Assembly (NCBI GenBank): GCA_019059635.1
Contig: JAGVRJ010000011.1
Coordinates: forward strand, 62,001 to 126,000
From: Proales similis
Lineage: Eukaryota; Rotifera; Eurotatoria; Ploima; Proalidae
DNA: 64,000 nucleotides
Direction of reading: 5' to 3'
Shown in pieces: positions 44,866 through 57,380 of this stretch. Positions within the stretch are counted from its first letter, which is position 1; the number at the start of each line of letters is the position of its first letter. Both the position numbers and the translations under genes were made by a program. Under the pieces are notes generated by a model that was given only the letters and a program-made list of their open reading frames with translations, was not told where the DNA came from and did not search any database.

Positions 44866-46852
44866 CTAATTGATGATTAAACGAGTGCGTTCGTTTTCTG
44901 ATTGCGAATCGTCCTGGACCTCTATATCAAGTTGATGATCATCTCTTCTCTTCAGGCAGTTTGCGATAAGTGCAAACGCGTAAAAAGTAAACTTTTTTCG
45001 AAGTTCATTTGAATAAAAATGGAAATCAGACATGCGAAGGGTGAGACGGAGCTTACGATTACGATCATCAAAATGACCACGCCAAAGAGGGTTTGATCGA
45101 AGCCGATCTGGTCCACGACTACTCCGGCGTAAATGGGACCAAAAAGTCCTCTATTGCATTTAGATGATATTTGATAGTAATTAACCTTTGGTTCAGGTTT
45201 CCAACTCACCCAGATGACCAGGCTGAGCTGAAAACTCCCGAGACAAGCCCTTGCAACCTCAAGTCGTCCGGATAGTTGGCACTGATGGCGATTTTGATCA
45301 TTTCTGAATATGCGGGTATGATGATACCGCCGATGAAAAAGGCGTACGATACAAATCCGGCCGAAAAAGTAAACAAGTTCCTGTATTGAGGAAATTGAAG
45401 ATAGTTCGAGAGATAGATCGGGCTAAGTCAGTGGTTACAGAGGCATATTTAGAACCGGTATGGGTCCAATGAAGCTGTATGAAACGCATGAAGCTAATCC
45501 GCACATCAGCATCGATGGCCTCACTGTACTTGGACACTTTGATTGAATCGGTTGCCTAATTAAATAGAGATTATTTTGCTCATTGGGGCGCATACCTTAT
45601 CGGCCAGAAAACCGAATATTGGAGTCGCCAGCATATAGAAGAGTGAGGGAAACATGAGAATGAGGCCAAGCTGAACAGGATTCAAGTTTAGCTAGAGTTA
45701 AGAAGCTTAGAGACTTTTTAAGCAAAAAGAAGGAAATTTCGAAGAGTGCGAACCGGTTTCAGATGGAGTTCAATCGTTGGCTGGAGAAAGTCTAGCGTAA
45801 ATGAGCCAATGAAAACAATGCCGACAGTCATCAAAAATAACGGAACTTTGAAGAGCGGCACTATTGACAGAGGCTCGCCCTCTTGACCGCTGCTCGTGTC
45901 TACATCTGGAAAGCAAAAGTACGCGATCAAAAATAGACAGAACAGGGCCCCTCCGATCACCAAGAAAGGGAGCCGAAATCCACTTGGGTGCAATCAGATG
46001 AGTCAAACGATAGGCGAAAATGATGATGCTGAATCTTACCCAATTTCAAATAAAAATCCACCAAGAACTGGCCCGATCATAAATCCGAGTCCACCGGCAA
46101 CCTCCAGCATTGCCTTTGCCAAGTTCGATAAAATGCTCACCAAAATAGGAGAGGCAAGCCAAGACTGACCACAATGGATGAGACGCGGTCGGGAAACAAA
46201 TAGCCGACCACAGCGAAGTTTACGCTCATCGATGTACCCAACGCCGAAATTGAACGGCACGCCATGCACATGACGAAGAAAACGAGGCCATTCGGAGATT
46301 GATCGAGAAATCTTAAAAGATTTAAAGAAAAGTTTATTTTTGAGTGAGTTTGACCGGTCGATGAGAGTACCCGAAAAGCATCTCGGCACCGCTGGTTAAA
46401 AAAACACTGCTGAGAAAAAGGTAGCGAACGCCCAGCTGATGCATCTAGGAAAAGTTCAAAAATTGATTGATATGAAAGTGAAGATGCGGATGAACAAAGT
46501 GAGCAAGTTTTACATATTTTCCGAACACTGGAGAGAGGACGACAATCACCAGTTCGAAGACGGCGAAAATGATTCCTACTTGAGTTTGCGAGATTCCTTT
46601 GCGAATTCCTTCAGAAGGAAAGAAGGGCGAAAGAAGAGAGTAGCAAGCCGATCCAATAAGATGATCGAGCAAGATGAGCGACATGACAAGCCACTTGTTG
46701 CGCACGTTCAAATGACTGCCATTCGGCTGCTCGCCCGTTCGGTTTCGTTGTTTCTCTTGGTCGTTCGACGTACTTGCCTCATCTTCAGACGCAGGTTCCG
46801 ATATTACTTGAATACTCCCGCTACTGTCACTGTCGTCCTTGTCCCTCATCAT
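44866..46852 (-). CDS. SLC18B1: SLC18B1-like major facilitator transporter
   Basis: Ten exons (46852-46514, 46444-46371, 46311-46170, 46113-46040, 45982-45754, 45691-45596, 45536-45439, 45380-45210, 45150-45057, 44949-44866) give 466 residues with every phase closing. It is collinear with human SLC18B1: CYSLLSPFFPSEGIRKG in TM1, QLGVRYLF, GLGFMIGPVLGGFLFE, TPIFGFLADK, IPAYSEM and GLVSGVFSSAWSS. SLC18B1 is a vesicular polyamine transporter of the 12-TM MFS fold. A Ser/Glu-rich N-terminal cytosolic tail and an acidic C-terminus flank the membrane core. Introns are 51-107 bases. Exon 7 uses the acceptor just before TGTCC (45536) rather than an earlier AG, as only this keeps the frame. Confidence 0.9.
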
Positions 46853-47281
46853 TTGACTCGATTCGGATATTTATTTATCATGAGAGCAGTTTTTACTTTC
46901 TGACGAGTACAAGGAGAATAATAAAAGGCAATACTGAACTACTGGGCTATTATTTAATCGTCGCGCGCCAAAGCGGCTTCAAGAAAATGTTAAATAACCA
47001 ATTTCGTGAATTAATTAGAGCGCACTGTAGCAGAAATTAGATAACCATTTGCCTGATCCGTAGAATTCAGCTGAATACAAAAACTCATCAGTGCAAACTA
47101 AAAAGTAGGACCAGAAGTAGTTCTAGACAAACATAGTCCGTCCGATTTTAAAAGCCTGAGTCGATTTTATTTCAGGCCAGCTTTCACTTTATGAATCTAA
47201 TCAGCTCATTTTGACTGAAAAGCAAAAAACAAAAATTTATCTGTCAAATTCGATTTTATTCAACTCTTGTGTTCTGTTTGG
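46853..47281. other. Intergenic segment, GCC2-like to SLC18B1-like (both minus)
   Basis: 430 bases between tandem minus-strand genes: GCC2-like 3' UTR and the SLC18B1-like promoter. No coding sequence was seen. Confidence 0.5.
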
Positions 47282-50200
47282 TCAGGCCCATTTTGTGAGA
47301 TAGGCTGTCCAAGAACCATTCGGTTGGCCGCCACTTGAATCTGCAATTCACTGTTAAGAGCACAGCCCCGAACTCGAGCGGATAGGTCAAGTAGTTACCT
47401 TGAGGATTCATTATGGCTTGTTGCTCCTCGGGACTGAGCTGAAGCATGGTGGTCAATACCGGTAAGAGTTTAGTACGCTCTTCTTGAGCCGTGAAGGACA
47501 AGAACTTGATCACGACGTTTTTCAAATACTCCAAGTTGGAAATGGATTTCTCCCGCTGCTGATTGCGTTCGAGGCGTCTGATTTCCTCCTTGAGAAGCGC
47601 GATCTGATCGGTGAGTCGGGCATTATTCAATTCGCTTTCGTTCAGAATTTCATTTAGATAGGCCAGTTGAGCTTGAGATTTATTCAGATCGCTACGTAGC
47701 GAGGAAACTTGACTGAGATCGGCAAACTCCTCTTTTCTATCTGATTTGTGGTCCTGGTCGTCAAGCAGTTGTTCAATCGATCGATTCGGAGTACCAGTGC
47801 TCGTGTTCAGAGAATTCTCCTCTTTTGTCTCGTCTTCATTTCGTTGTCTAGTCGGCTCCTTTACACTCTGGTATTCGCTTGTTTTACGCTTTAGAATCGC
47901 GATTTCTTCGTTCGCTCGTTCCAAATCGAACCGAGCACTTTCCAGCTGGCTCTGCAAAAGGCTCAACGTCTGTCCACTTTGGGCGACAGTTTGTTTCAAT
48001 TTTTCCTGTTTTTTTTTCTTCAGTTTAGACCACGCAAAGCCAGGAACAGACAACACTAGCTTACTTTATAATCTTCGGTTACTCGCTCTAATTCATTTCG
48101 TTGTTCTTCGATCGTCTCCTCCAAGTGGCTTGTTCTGATTCGATTCCTCTGCTCTTCGTCTTCGCTTCTTGTTACGGAAATGACGAAAATCGCGATTGAA
48201 AAAATAGTGGCTTTAGACATGACACCAAACGACACTTTACCTCTGCCTCCACGTTGACTCGATCGATCGTAGCTCTTGCTCCAGTTTTCTCTGCTTTTCG
48301 TAGCATCTTGAATTTTCGTCTTGAAGGACCTCGTTTTCTTTCTCAAACAATTTAAACCGCTCCTCGAACTCTTCGAGTTGACCCTGCAGGCGACCGTTGT
48401 AAGATTTTAGAGTTTCGATCTCTTGAAGATAGCGCTTGGTCTCTTCCAATGCAGCTCCAGTGGTCGAGCTCGCCTCTTGGCTTTCCTTGTGACGTCTAAA
48501 TGCTGCTTGGGCTTTCACCTTATACGCATCGTATTCTCTCTTGAGCTCTTCTAGCTTAGTATCCGACTGTGACAACTCATCTGCGAGACGGTCGCATTTG
48601 ATTTCGATTGTCTGAATGGTTCTTTCGTTCTGTTCATTTATTGCATTGATTTTCTCTTGGAGTCGACTGCTTTGTGCAGCACTGTCGGCCAACTGCAGTT
48701 TTAGAGCGTCGATTTCGGCGTTCAACGATTCAAGCTGAGCTTTTCTGGACGCGTCAAGACCAATGTGTTCGTTCTTGCTTTGCATTGCCTCGTTGAGCTC
48801 TTGTTTTGACTTGCTTAAGCGCTGCTTCAAATCGGCACATTCGCTCCTCAGCGAGTCACACTCTTCTTCAATCTTTTCTCTCTCCTCTTTGCCCTTTTGC
48901 GCTTGCTGTAGGCTCTGTGTCAGTTCTTCTTTGCCTCGCTCGATCTCTCTTTCTTTGGCGATCAATTGGCTCTTTAAACTTTTTATCGATTTTTCATAAT
49001 CGGCCAATTCAAGGTCGAGTCGTTTACTTTTTGAGCTTTCCTTTTTAATTTTTTTTAAAATTTTTTTTGAGTCTAAACTAGGCATCGATTACTTACTCGT
49101 TCATATTTTTCAAGCTTGCTTTCAAGTTCCTTGCATCTTTCCTGATTGAGTTTGTAAGTCTCTTCTCTCTTTTTTCGTTTTCAATTATCGCCTGTTGAAT
49201 GCTGTTTAAATGACAAGAACAAGCAATTTGACTTACCGATTTCCTCTCTTGCTCCAGCAGTTGAGTTGTTTCGTTGAGTTTTGCTTCGATTGAGCTGTTC
49301 TCCTGCTTGAAATCCTGAATAACTCGTTCTAGTTGACTCTCCAAGTAAGAACATTTCTGCTTATGCTTGTCCAACTCTTTTTGACCCGACTCTATTTTGA
49401 CACGTAGAGAAGACAGCAAATTCTCAATTGGCTGCTTCAGACTCTCAATGCTCGAGTTGAGAGCCGAATAATCAAAGTCGAGAGGTTCATTTGAGGCATT
49501 GCCGATTCGTTCGGCCAAGTCACCAAGGACTCGCGTGATGGCCAGGTCGCTTTGACTTGTCGCCATTGCTGTCTCTGGCGTTTCTTTTCTCTCCAAAGAA
49601 GCTATTCTTTTAAAGTATTCAGCGTTCTTCTCTCGTTCAGCTTCCAACTCTGACTTGAGCTCGTCAATGTGAAAAGTAAGATCCTCGATTTGCTTGGATA
49701 ATAGAGAGCTGCTGCTTGATGCCCTCTGCGAATAGCGGCCAGCTTGAGACTCGCTCTCTTCGCCCAACGAGCATCCTTCTTCTTCTTCGCCTGCTTTTTC
49801 TTCTTCCCTCAAGTCCTCCTCATCTTCTTCAACTATAGTGGATGGTGTTGTCTGCCGTTTGTAGCTAATAATTCGCTTCTCAAGTTGCAGTTTGTCATAG
49901 TTCAGAGTTCTAATTTCACTGTTTAGCACCTCGATTGTACTGCGATGACTCTCAAGCTCTTGGTTGGCCGCATCAAGCCGAGAGTTGCTTTCCTCAAACT
50001 TTACTTCGAGTTCTTTTGCTTTGTTTTTGAGCTTTTCTACATGACCATTTGCCTCTTCTAACTGGCGTTGCAAAGCCTCGTTTTGATCTTTTAGAATCGT
50101 TTGGTCAGGATTTGCGGCAACCTCCGAAATCTTTTTGCTCTCCAAATCGTTTATTTTTTCGTTGAGGGCTAAACAAAAGAAATCAGAACTGTATCGGTCA

Positions 50201-50338
50201 GAATAGAAATTAGAACTTGGAAGATTTACAGTCAATCTGTGATCGGAGATGCTTCTGTAGGACAACGTATTTTTTTATAACTTTCTTGAGCTCATCGTTA
50301 CTTAAGGCGTCGAGTTTGGAGCCGCCCTCCTCTGACAT
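47282..50338 (-). CDS. GCC2: GRIP-domain golgin, GCC2 (GCC185)-like
   Basis: Seven exons in reading order, 50338-50230, 50168-49237, 49168-49097, 49040-48241, 48167-48065, 48017-47399 and 47340-47282, give 897 residues with phases closing. Almost the whole protein is heptad coiled coil rich in Glu, Lys, Leu and Gln. Near the end is a GRIP domain: NLEYLKNVVIKFLSF and LLPVLTTMLQLSPEEQQA, close to GCC2 (NLEYLKNVLLQFIFL, LLPVINTMLQLSPEE). The last exon gives SSGGQPNGSWTAYLTKW, comparable to the SSGWASYLHSW end of GCC2. GRIP golgins bind Arl1/Rab GTPases on the trans-Golgi and tether endosome-derived vesicles. It is shorter than human GCC2 (about 1680 residues). For exon 3 the right acceptor lies 23 bases past the first AG; only this gives a coiled-coil frame. 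Confidence 0.88.
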
Positions 50339-51003
50339 GTTCGAACTCAAAGGCGGTATAGAGCCACTGACGAGTTGACTCTATTCTGTTTCGAATAAAA
50401 CAAAAGCTCAATCAAGTGTGCTCTCGTTCAATTGTAACCTTAATTTATGACAATTTTCAAGCCAAGGGCTCGTTTCAGCCGAATTAGTTAAGATATTTGA
50501 CGCACTGAAAGAAACACCCAACTCAAAGCGAAATAATTATGCACAAAATTTTCGATGAGGTGGCTTTGTCAAGCTCTCATTTTCCTAACTATTGCAAGCT
50601 GACATATAAAAGAAATCGGCTAGACCAACTGCGGATTGCAAATACAGACCAATAGTAAGCAACAGCCGACCTGAGGTTTTGATGGGCGCCAGTGAGGTTC
50701 GACAGAATTGTCCATTTTTGAAATTTCGGTCATTATCCTGCAGGAGCGCATGATTGTTCGACTCTACTCCAAATTATTTGTCTTGAATAAATTAAAATAA
50801 GACACAGGGCGTTCGAGAGAGAAAGCAACTGCGAAAGTGGACCAGAAAAGTATAGAAACGAAGATGATGAAGGCAGCATGAATTGGCTCCAGTTTTTTTT
50901 GTTTATTATCAGTTTTGTTTTCTTGGAAAAAAAATGGGTCAGCTTGTTTAAAATTGAAAAGAAGCTGCAAGAAAAAAAGGCCAACTAACGGTAAATATAA
51001 TCA

Positions 51004-51032
51004 TAATAATAAAAAAATAATAATAATAATAC
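51004..51032. repeat. AAT-rich simple repeat
   Basis: Imperfect AATAATAAT/polyA tract just downstream (in tRNA sense) of the tRNA-Ala gene. Confidence 0.7.
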
Positions 51033-51059
51033 TGAAGTAGAGGAAAAAAGAAAAAACTT

Positions 51060-51131
51060 TGGAGCTGAGGGGGATCGATCCCCTGACCTTCCGCATGCAA
51101 AGCGGACGCTCTACCACTGAGCTACAACCCC
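51060..51131 (-). tRNA. tRNA-Ala (TGC anticodon)
   Basis: The minus strand reads GGGGTTGTAGCTCAGTGG, with A box and D arm, anticodon loop TTTGCAT (anticodon TGC), and a T arm containing GATCGATCC (B box). The 7-bp acceptor stem pairs GGGGTTG with CAGCTCC with G-U wobbles and discriminator A. A T-run follows immediately on the minus strand, as expected for Pol III termination. Confidence 0.95.
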
Positions 51132-52282
51132 TTGGTATAATTCCATTCTAACGAATCTATTTATTATAAACGAATACATTCATGAACTGACAATTCATTT
51201 AGATTTATAGATCTAGATCATTGTGTTGACTGCATTTTAAATTTTGACCGAACTAAAAATAAAATTTTTGGTTGATTTGATGAAGAAATTCGTCCATTCT
51301 TAAAAGCAATCAATCCGAAAAAGTGAAGACCTATTTCTTCAAATAGAAAATCAAACTTTTCTTGGTCTCCTCTTTGTAGAAATTTTACCGGCCACAGATT
51401 AAGTAAAACTGAGAATTTGTGGCAAGATGATAGATGCCCGTATTAAGGCTATACCGAAGTTTGGGTTAGAAAGGCGTACGGAGAACAGATGCAGGTGGTC
51501 GCATGTTGTCGCAAATGTGAACAAGAGACATTTGAGTGTGTTTTAATAAGATGTGAATGAGATAACGATAACGAGGGAAAAGAGCGAGAGCGGAGAGGAC
51601 CACCGACAGACATGAGTGTTTCGGGTCAAGTAAGATATGGATCCGTATGTGTGTGTGTCGGCGCAGATCAAGATTGCATAAGAGAAATTGACATCTAAAA
51701 TTTTGACTGATCGATGCTGGAGCATTCTGCTCAAACCCGAATTGAAAGAGGAAGAGAGTCCGCACACAGCACATGCGTAACTGAACTAAATGAGTGACGA
51801 TGAGAGAACGATGGCCGAAAAGAGGCGGCGATCGAACGACAAAGCGAGCCAAACGAGATGCAAGAGAGAGCGAGCCAACTTTTGTTCAACGTTTTTTAAA
51901 AAGGAAAAACATTGAACTAGCTCGTTGCATCCATCGTGCGTGTGTAGTCGAGACCATGTGAACAACGGCCAGAAGAAGAGGAATGATATTTTGAATTCAG
52001 ATCAGCCTTTTGAACACATGTACACAGACAGGGCAGACGAACCATCTAAAACGCGCACGGTCTGCTAAAATCAAACAATTCGACTCGGAGCAAAAGCGAG
52101 AATAAGAAGAGTTCAAATATCTTGATGGCCAAATTTAGAATGCCTTTCCGTCCGAAAAGGGAGCGTTTCATTCGACGACCATTTTCAAGAAAAGAAGACA
52201 CTTCCCAATTAAACATGTACACAAGCCCAGAATTGCGCAAGTAGTTGTATTTTTGTGTCTCTCTTTTTGTTTTTCGTACGTT

Positions 52283-52303
52283 TGTGTGTGTGCGCGCGCG
52301 CGA
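52283..52303. repeat. Alternating GT/GC tract
   Basis: GTGTGTGTGCGCGCGCGCGA-type purine-pyrimidine alternation about 370 bases upstream of the OTUD4 start; such sequence can adopt Z-DNA. Confidence 0.8.
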
Positions 52304-52672
52304 GTTAGGCGCAAGACTTGACTGCTCATATTAAACCATTCGCACGTGTTCAAGCTTTCTCCTTCATTTCTCTTTTCATTTCACTCTCATCCGGCTCTCT
52401 TCTCAGCGCACTACACAATCGAACTGTGTCTCTTTACTCTGTCTTCTCTCACCATTTCTCCCTCATTCGCTGCACAAATACTTACTCTTTAAACACACAC
52501 ACACACCATCTTTTTCTCTCCTCTCTCGAGCAAACCCACACAATTCATGTTCCCCTATTGAGTGGTCTCGGACGCCTACCTAAACGGTACTCACCACTCG
52601 CTTTACGACTTTTAGAAGTATATTGGCCCTAGAGAAAGAGATAAGCTAGAAGAGTCGCAAAGGATAAAAACA

Positions 52673-55600
52673 ATGTCAGTTGGTCTATTTCCGAACCACT
52701 TTCACAGTACAGCCAATAGCACCAGCAGCAGCAGCGGCGGCGGTGCCGGTGGCATCGGTGGCAACAGCCTCAGCAGCAAAGACATGAGAAAAAAGTTCAC
52801 CAAAACGTTTGACTTGTCGCAAATAGCCGAAGATCCAATGGACTCATATCTCGATTCGCTCGGATTGTGGAAGAAGCGAATTGCCCGCGACGGCTCTTGT
52901 CTCTTTCGGGCTGTTGCTGAACAGGTTTGCATCCTTTTGTTCTTCATTCTTGTGATGGCTAGTTAATTCTCTTCTTCTCGTTCTTCATTCTTCTTCTTGT
53001 CGCTTGCTGTTCCATTGCCAATTCGTTTTTCTACCCAATAGATTTATCCATGCCAGTCATATCATGAGAAAGTCAGAGCCGAGTGCGTCAACTACATGAG
53101 TGAAAATCAAGAAGACTATGCCAAGGTTTGTAAATCCATTTTGTCTCATTTAAGATTCGATTTTCTTGATTCGAAAGTACCATTCAAGTTCGTAAATACG
53201 AGCAGCATATCTTTCGAAGACTATCTAGAGGCTATGCGAAATCCACTCGAGTATGGCGGGCAGCTCGAAATTGCCGCAATGAGCAAACTTTATCGGTAAA
53301 ATTATCTGATTGATTTGTCGATTCAAATTCACCGTCATTCAATCAAATTCAAAACACCAGACGCGATTTCATTATTTATCAACATCCTGAACAGTCGGGC
53401 ATAAACGTCACCCAGAACGGCTATTTGAACCAGGTGAGCCATTTCGATAAGAAATTGTTCATCACTTGGTATGACCAAGATTGCGTTCTTGTTGCATTCA
53501 AGGTCATTCTCTGCTATTCCTATCATAACCATTTCGATGCCATATTCACCAAAGTGCACCGAGACAACTTGGCTCTGGTTCAATGTAGGTCTTGAGCAAG
53601 TTTGCTTTTATTTAAAACGATTAGATTCTAAAATTCGACCAACTAACTCTGCATCATCAAACAGCTTTGGTCTACGAGATCCTGTATGACAGAGTGTTTG
53701 GCGCCGGCGAGCAAGTTTCGATCGCACGCAAGCTACTGCGCAAATCGGACACCATCTATCCAAAAGAGTACATGATGAGTCGAGAGTTGGGCGAGAACGA
53801 CTACGATGGGTCGGAGTATAACGAGAGCGATCTAAGTCCGTTCGACAAGAGCGCATCGTCCATAATTGCAGCCGAAGAGGGCAGTACTGAACTGGCCGAG
53901 AAATGCTCGAATGGAGCTGAAGAGGGAGAAGCTGAAGCACCTTGCGAGGCAGACGAAGAGAGAATCAAAAAGAACGGCAAAAAGAGCTCGAGCAATTCTT
54001 GTGAATTGTCATTGGCGCAAAAGATGCCATTGCCGTACAAAGTGGCCAAGTCGCTCGATCCGGTTATCTACCGCAACACAGCGTTCGATGCCTGGCTTGC
54101 GGCTAAGAAGGAAAACGAAGAAGCTGCCATCCAGCGGGCGGTCAGCAGCCTTCAGCACGGTGACAAGTGTTTGGCCAAGCTCCCGTTTATGGAAAAGTGG
54201 AACTTGGCCTTTGTGCACAACATTCTGCCTGACTCGGCCAGCGTCTACATACCAGAGCTGAATGAACAGTAAGTGAACGACTTGAGCATCATCGGGCGGG
54301 CACTTGGTTTATCTTTTTCGACGTTCGCTCGCAGTCACTGCCTAACTCTGGACAGCATTCGGCCCTTCCATGACTTTGCTTCATATCAGCCGAGTCAAAT
54401 CAACGGCAGTGCCAACTCGAATGTTCAGAATGTACAAAAATTTGTACAAACAGTAAATCCGCAATTCTCAAAGATTCTTGTTCAAGTCGGTAAGTTTGAG
54501 AGTGTCAATAAGAGTAAATGACAAGAGCAAACTAACTTTATTTGACTGTAAAGACAACAAGAGACGAAATACTCGAAAGAAGCAGTTCGCAGTTAAAAAG
54601 AGCTCTTCGTTTCATGCATTCTCAACTGAGCTGCCGCCATTGTAAGTTGAATATCGCAGTGAAAATCGGCCAGTATAAGATTCGACATTTTTCTAACAAT
54701 CGCCTAATCAAGGGTGGAAGTAGAAGAGCAGAATGACGATATGTTCATGTTCGGTGCAGCGCCACATCCGATGTATCCAGGACCAGCGTTCATGAATCAT
54801 GCGCATGGCATTCCACACGCATTTCATCCGCATCATGCAAGCCATCATCCATTTTCGATACCTCCACCCCAAGCGTTCGCCGAGCCGCATTTCGCCTCAC
54901 ACTTAAAGGGACCCGACTTGTCTGGTGATCATTCGGGCAAAACCAACAAAGGAAGAAGAGGCAAAGGAGGCGGCCAACAACCGCCTCAGTCGCTTGGTGC
55001 AAACCAGCCTATTCAGCCCCACATTGCAGTGCCACCGCCGCACAATGCGTTCAATTTACCTATGGGGCCTCCACTAGGACCGATGATGGGACCACCGGGC
55101 CAAGGCTTCATTCCTGCGCCTGGTCACATGCCTTCGACTCATATGCCTCCGGGTCAAATGCCGCCTGGTCCGATGGGTCCATTCATGCATCATCCATCTC
55201 AGATGGCGATGGGACCACCCATGCATCCACCAGGAGCCCCGGCTGCGATTCCTCCGCAAAATAGACCCAACTATTTTGGCCAGCTTAATCCTCCTTTCTT
55301 GTACGGACCAGCACTGCCGCATCCACCCCCACCGCCTTCTGCCATGGGACAAGTAGGCGCTCATCCGTCTGAGCACCCCACTTATTACTTTGCCTCAAAC
55401 GGTACAAACGCGGGCAAAAGTGGAAAAAGGGCTGAAAGCCACGAAAATGGTTACGCGAACAAATTCCAAGATTCGAACTCGTATGGAGCTGAGAGCGGCG
55501 CACAAGCCAGTGCAATCAACCCAAACAACTATCTATTGATGCCTGCACCGTTGCTGAATACTCCGTCGGGCCAAGGCTCTCACCAGACGCATTCTTATGG

Positions 55601-56549
55601 GCCCGGTTCAATGACTAGATCGCACACCTATCACGGCGGATTGAATTCGTTCGAGAGCACAAATGCCTACGTCGATTCGTCGTATCCAGCGGGCACAACA
55701 GGGGCCCAAGCGGTGAATCCGACATTGAACGGCGCCAACAACAAGACGGCCTCTTCATCACAAGCAGGTAGCAGTATACCATCGAGCTCGAGCATCAACT
55801 CCATGGAGCCTGGCAGTACACTTAATGGTGCCAACTACAACGGCCTAAACAACTACGATACTTCGTACGGACCAAACTCATTCAACTCAAATGGCCTGAT
55901 CGATGACAATCTACTCGCTGCAGATTCGCGCAGTATTTGGAACAAGTCAAACAAACTGACAAAGAGCACTAGTCTGTTTGGCGAGATGGCCTATTCAGGC
56001 GAGAATTCGAATCCAGCCAACGGCAGCCTAGCAGCCGCAGCTCCTGCCCATATGAACGCCTCACTTGCCGCCTATCCAAACTGTTTTGTGGTCAACATTG
56101 ATGGTCCGATAAACTTCAACGCGAGCCACTCGCTTAGCGACGATGGCTCTGATTTGCCCTTGAACGACACCAACACGATTCGTTTCTTTTACAATCTCGG
56201 CATTGAATACTACCGCCTAAATTTGGCATCTCCTTATACTCAGCCCCATCTGCCGGCCGGCTTTTATCCACCGATGCCGTCGGGCTCACTGATCAATCAG
56301 AACAGCTCTGCAGTGTTTATGCCTCAGAGTGCAAGCACTGGAGCGCTTAGCTCGATGAGCACAATCAACGGAGTCGCAACCGGATCTTCACCAGCCGCAA
56401 ATGGTACCAGCACTGGACACGATCAGCAGGTGACAGACAAATGCTCCCAGAGTCTCAATGTCGGCTCCGCTGGGCAGCAAGTTGTACCGTCGAGCAGCTC
56501 AAAGCCAACACAGGGCGGCTCTGTCCAGGCATACTCGCGCCGTATCTGA
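52673..56549 (+). CDS. OTUD4: OTU-domain deubiquitinase 4
   Basis: Nine exons (52673-52924, 53042-53125, 53189-53295, 53361-53433, 53503-53584, 53665-54268, 54335-54489, 54554-54641, 54713-56549) give 1093 residues with phases closing. The OTU domain is N-terminal: Asp73 and catalytic Cys76 in RDGSCLFRAVAEQ, GGQLEIAAMSKLYRRDF, and the catalytic-His region SYHNHFDAIF (His182). A second conserved block follows (SLDPVIYRNTAFDAWL), like LNPAVYRNVEYEIWL of human OTUD4. OTUD4 cleaves ubiquitin chains and scaffolds other DUBs in alkylation-damage repair and innate signalling. The last 1.8 kb exon encodes a low-complexity Pro/Gly/Met/His- then Ser/Asn-rich tail. An internal KRRNTRKKQF basic patch may be a nuclear signal. 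Confidence 0.92.
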
Positions 56550-57380
56550 CTAAGGCGGCCGAAATCCCAATTTTGCGGCTGACTTGGGTTCTGATCTCAA
56601 CAAACTAAGGGCCATCGTGATTGCAACAATCTCTCATAATTTGCCTACTCGTTTTAGTCCTATTCCTACACCATTCTATATCATGATCGTCCCCCCTATC
56701 TATTATTTCTATTCTTAATATTGCTATTGCCACATTTGTTATTGACCTCGGTCTCTGTTACAAGATTCTTAACTTGATCCATCATTTGCTTTTTTTGTCA
56801 TGGTTTCTGTTTTTACTTCTTCGTTATCCATAGTTAGTAAGTCGGATGCTTGGTCGGCCTCCTGATATTTTGTTCACTTGCCATTGGTATTTCATCCAAA
56901 CAGTTTACTCTGAGCAACCAATTCAAATTCCTGTTCACTCGCCCACTCACATATTTGCCTGCTAATTGGTATTGATTGCCAGTTTGCTAGCGATCAGAAA
57001 AGCCACACCGAGCAAGCATTGCCATTCTTCCTAACCGATCACTTGCCGTTTAGTCTCAGCAGGCAATTGGTGAAGCATTTGACTGCTCGTTCTTCTCAGA
57101 GGCGTTGTTCTATTTTAAATTTAAACAAAATTACCAACGGACACCAAGTGCGCTTGCTTGATGTGATTTACTCAAACACTCACTCAGTCACTGAAAAAGT
57201 CATTCAGCGTTTTGGTTTCCTTTGATTAAATTTGGCGTTCTAAATAAATTTGATGGTTTAAGTTAACAAATTAAGCTTAGATTTTCGATCAGCTGCAGAA
57301 TTCGTTCGGTTGTCTTGACCCGAACAAGTAAACGTAGTTTGAAGAATTCGCATCAATTCCGTCAAATAGATTCAGATTCG
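56550..57380. other. Intergenic region after OTUD4
   Basis: 830 bases with pyrimidine-rich sequence and an AATAAA near 57243. It probably holds the OTUD4 3' UTR and the promoter of the next gene. Confidence 0.5.

Larger units (their letters stand above)
50339..52672. other. Intergenic region with tRNA-Ala, GCC2-like to OTUD4
   Basis: 2.3 kb between divergent genes. It contains the tRNA-Ala gene, an (AAT)n-rich stretch at about 51004-51032 and a GT/GC alternating tract at 52283-52303. Apart from the tRNA no gene was recognised; both promoters should lie here. Confidence 0.5.

Noticed and set aside
49093-49200. Continuation of the GCC2-like exon 2 frame after the first AG (23 bases before 49168)
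   Set aside because: That frame gives a poor coiled coil and makes a 45-base intron. Moving the acceptor to 49168 gives a clean heptad sequence, correct phases and a 68-base intron.
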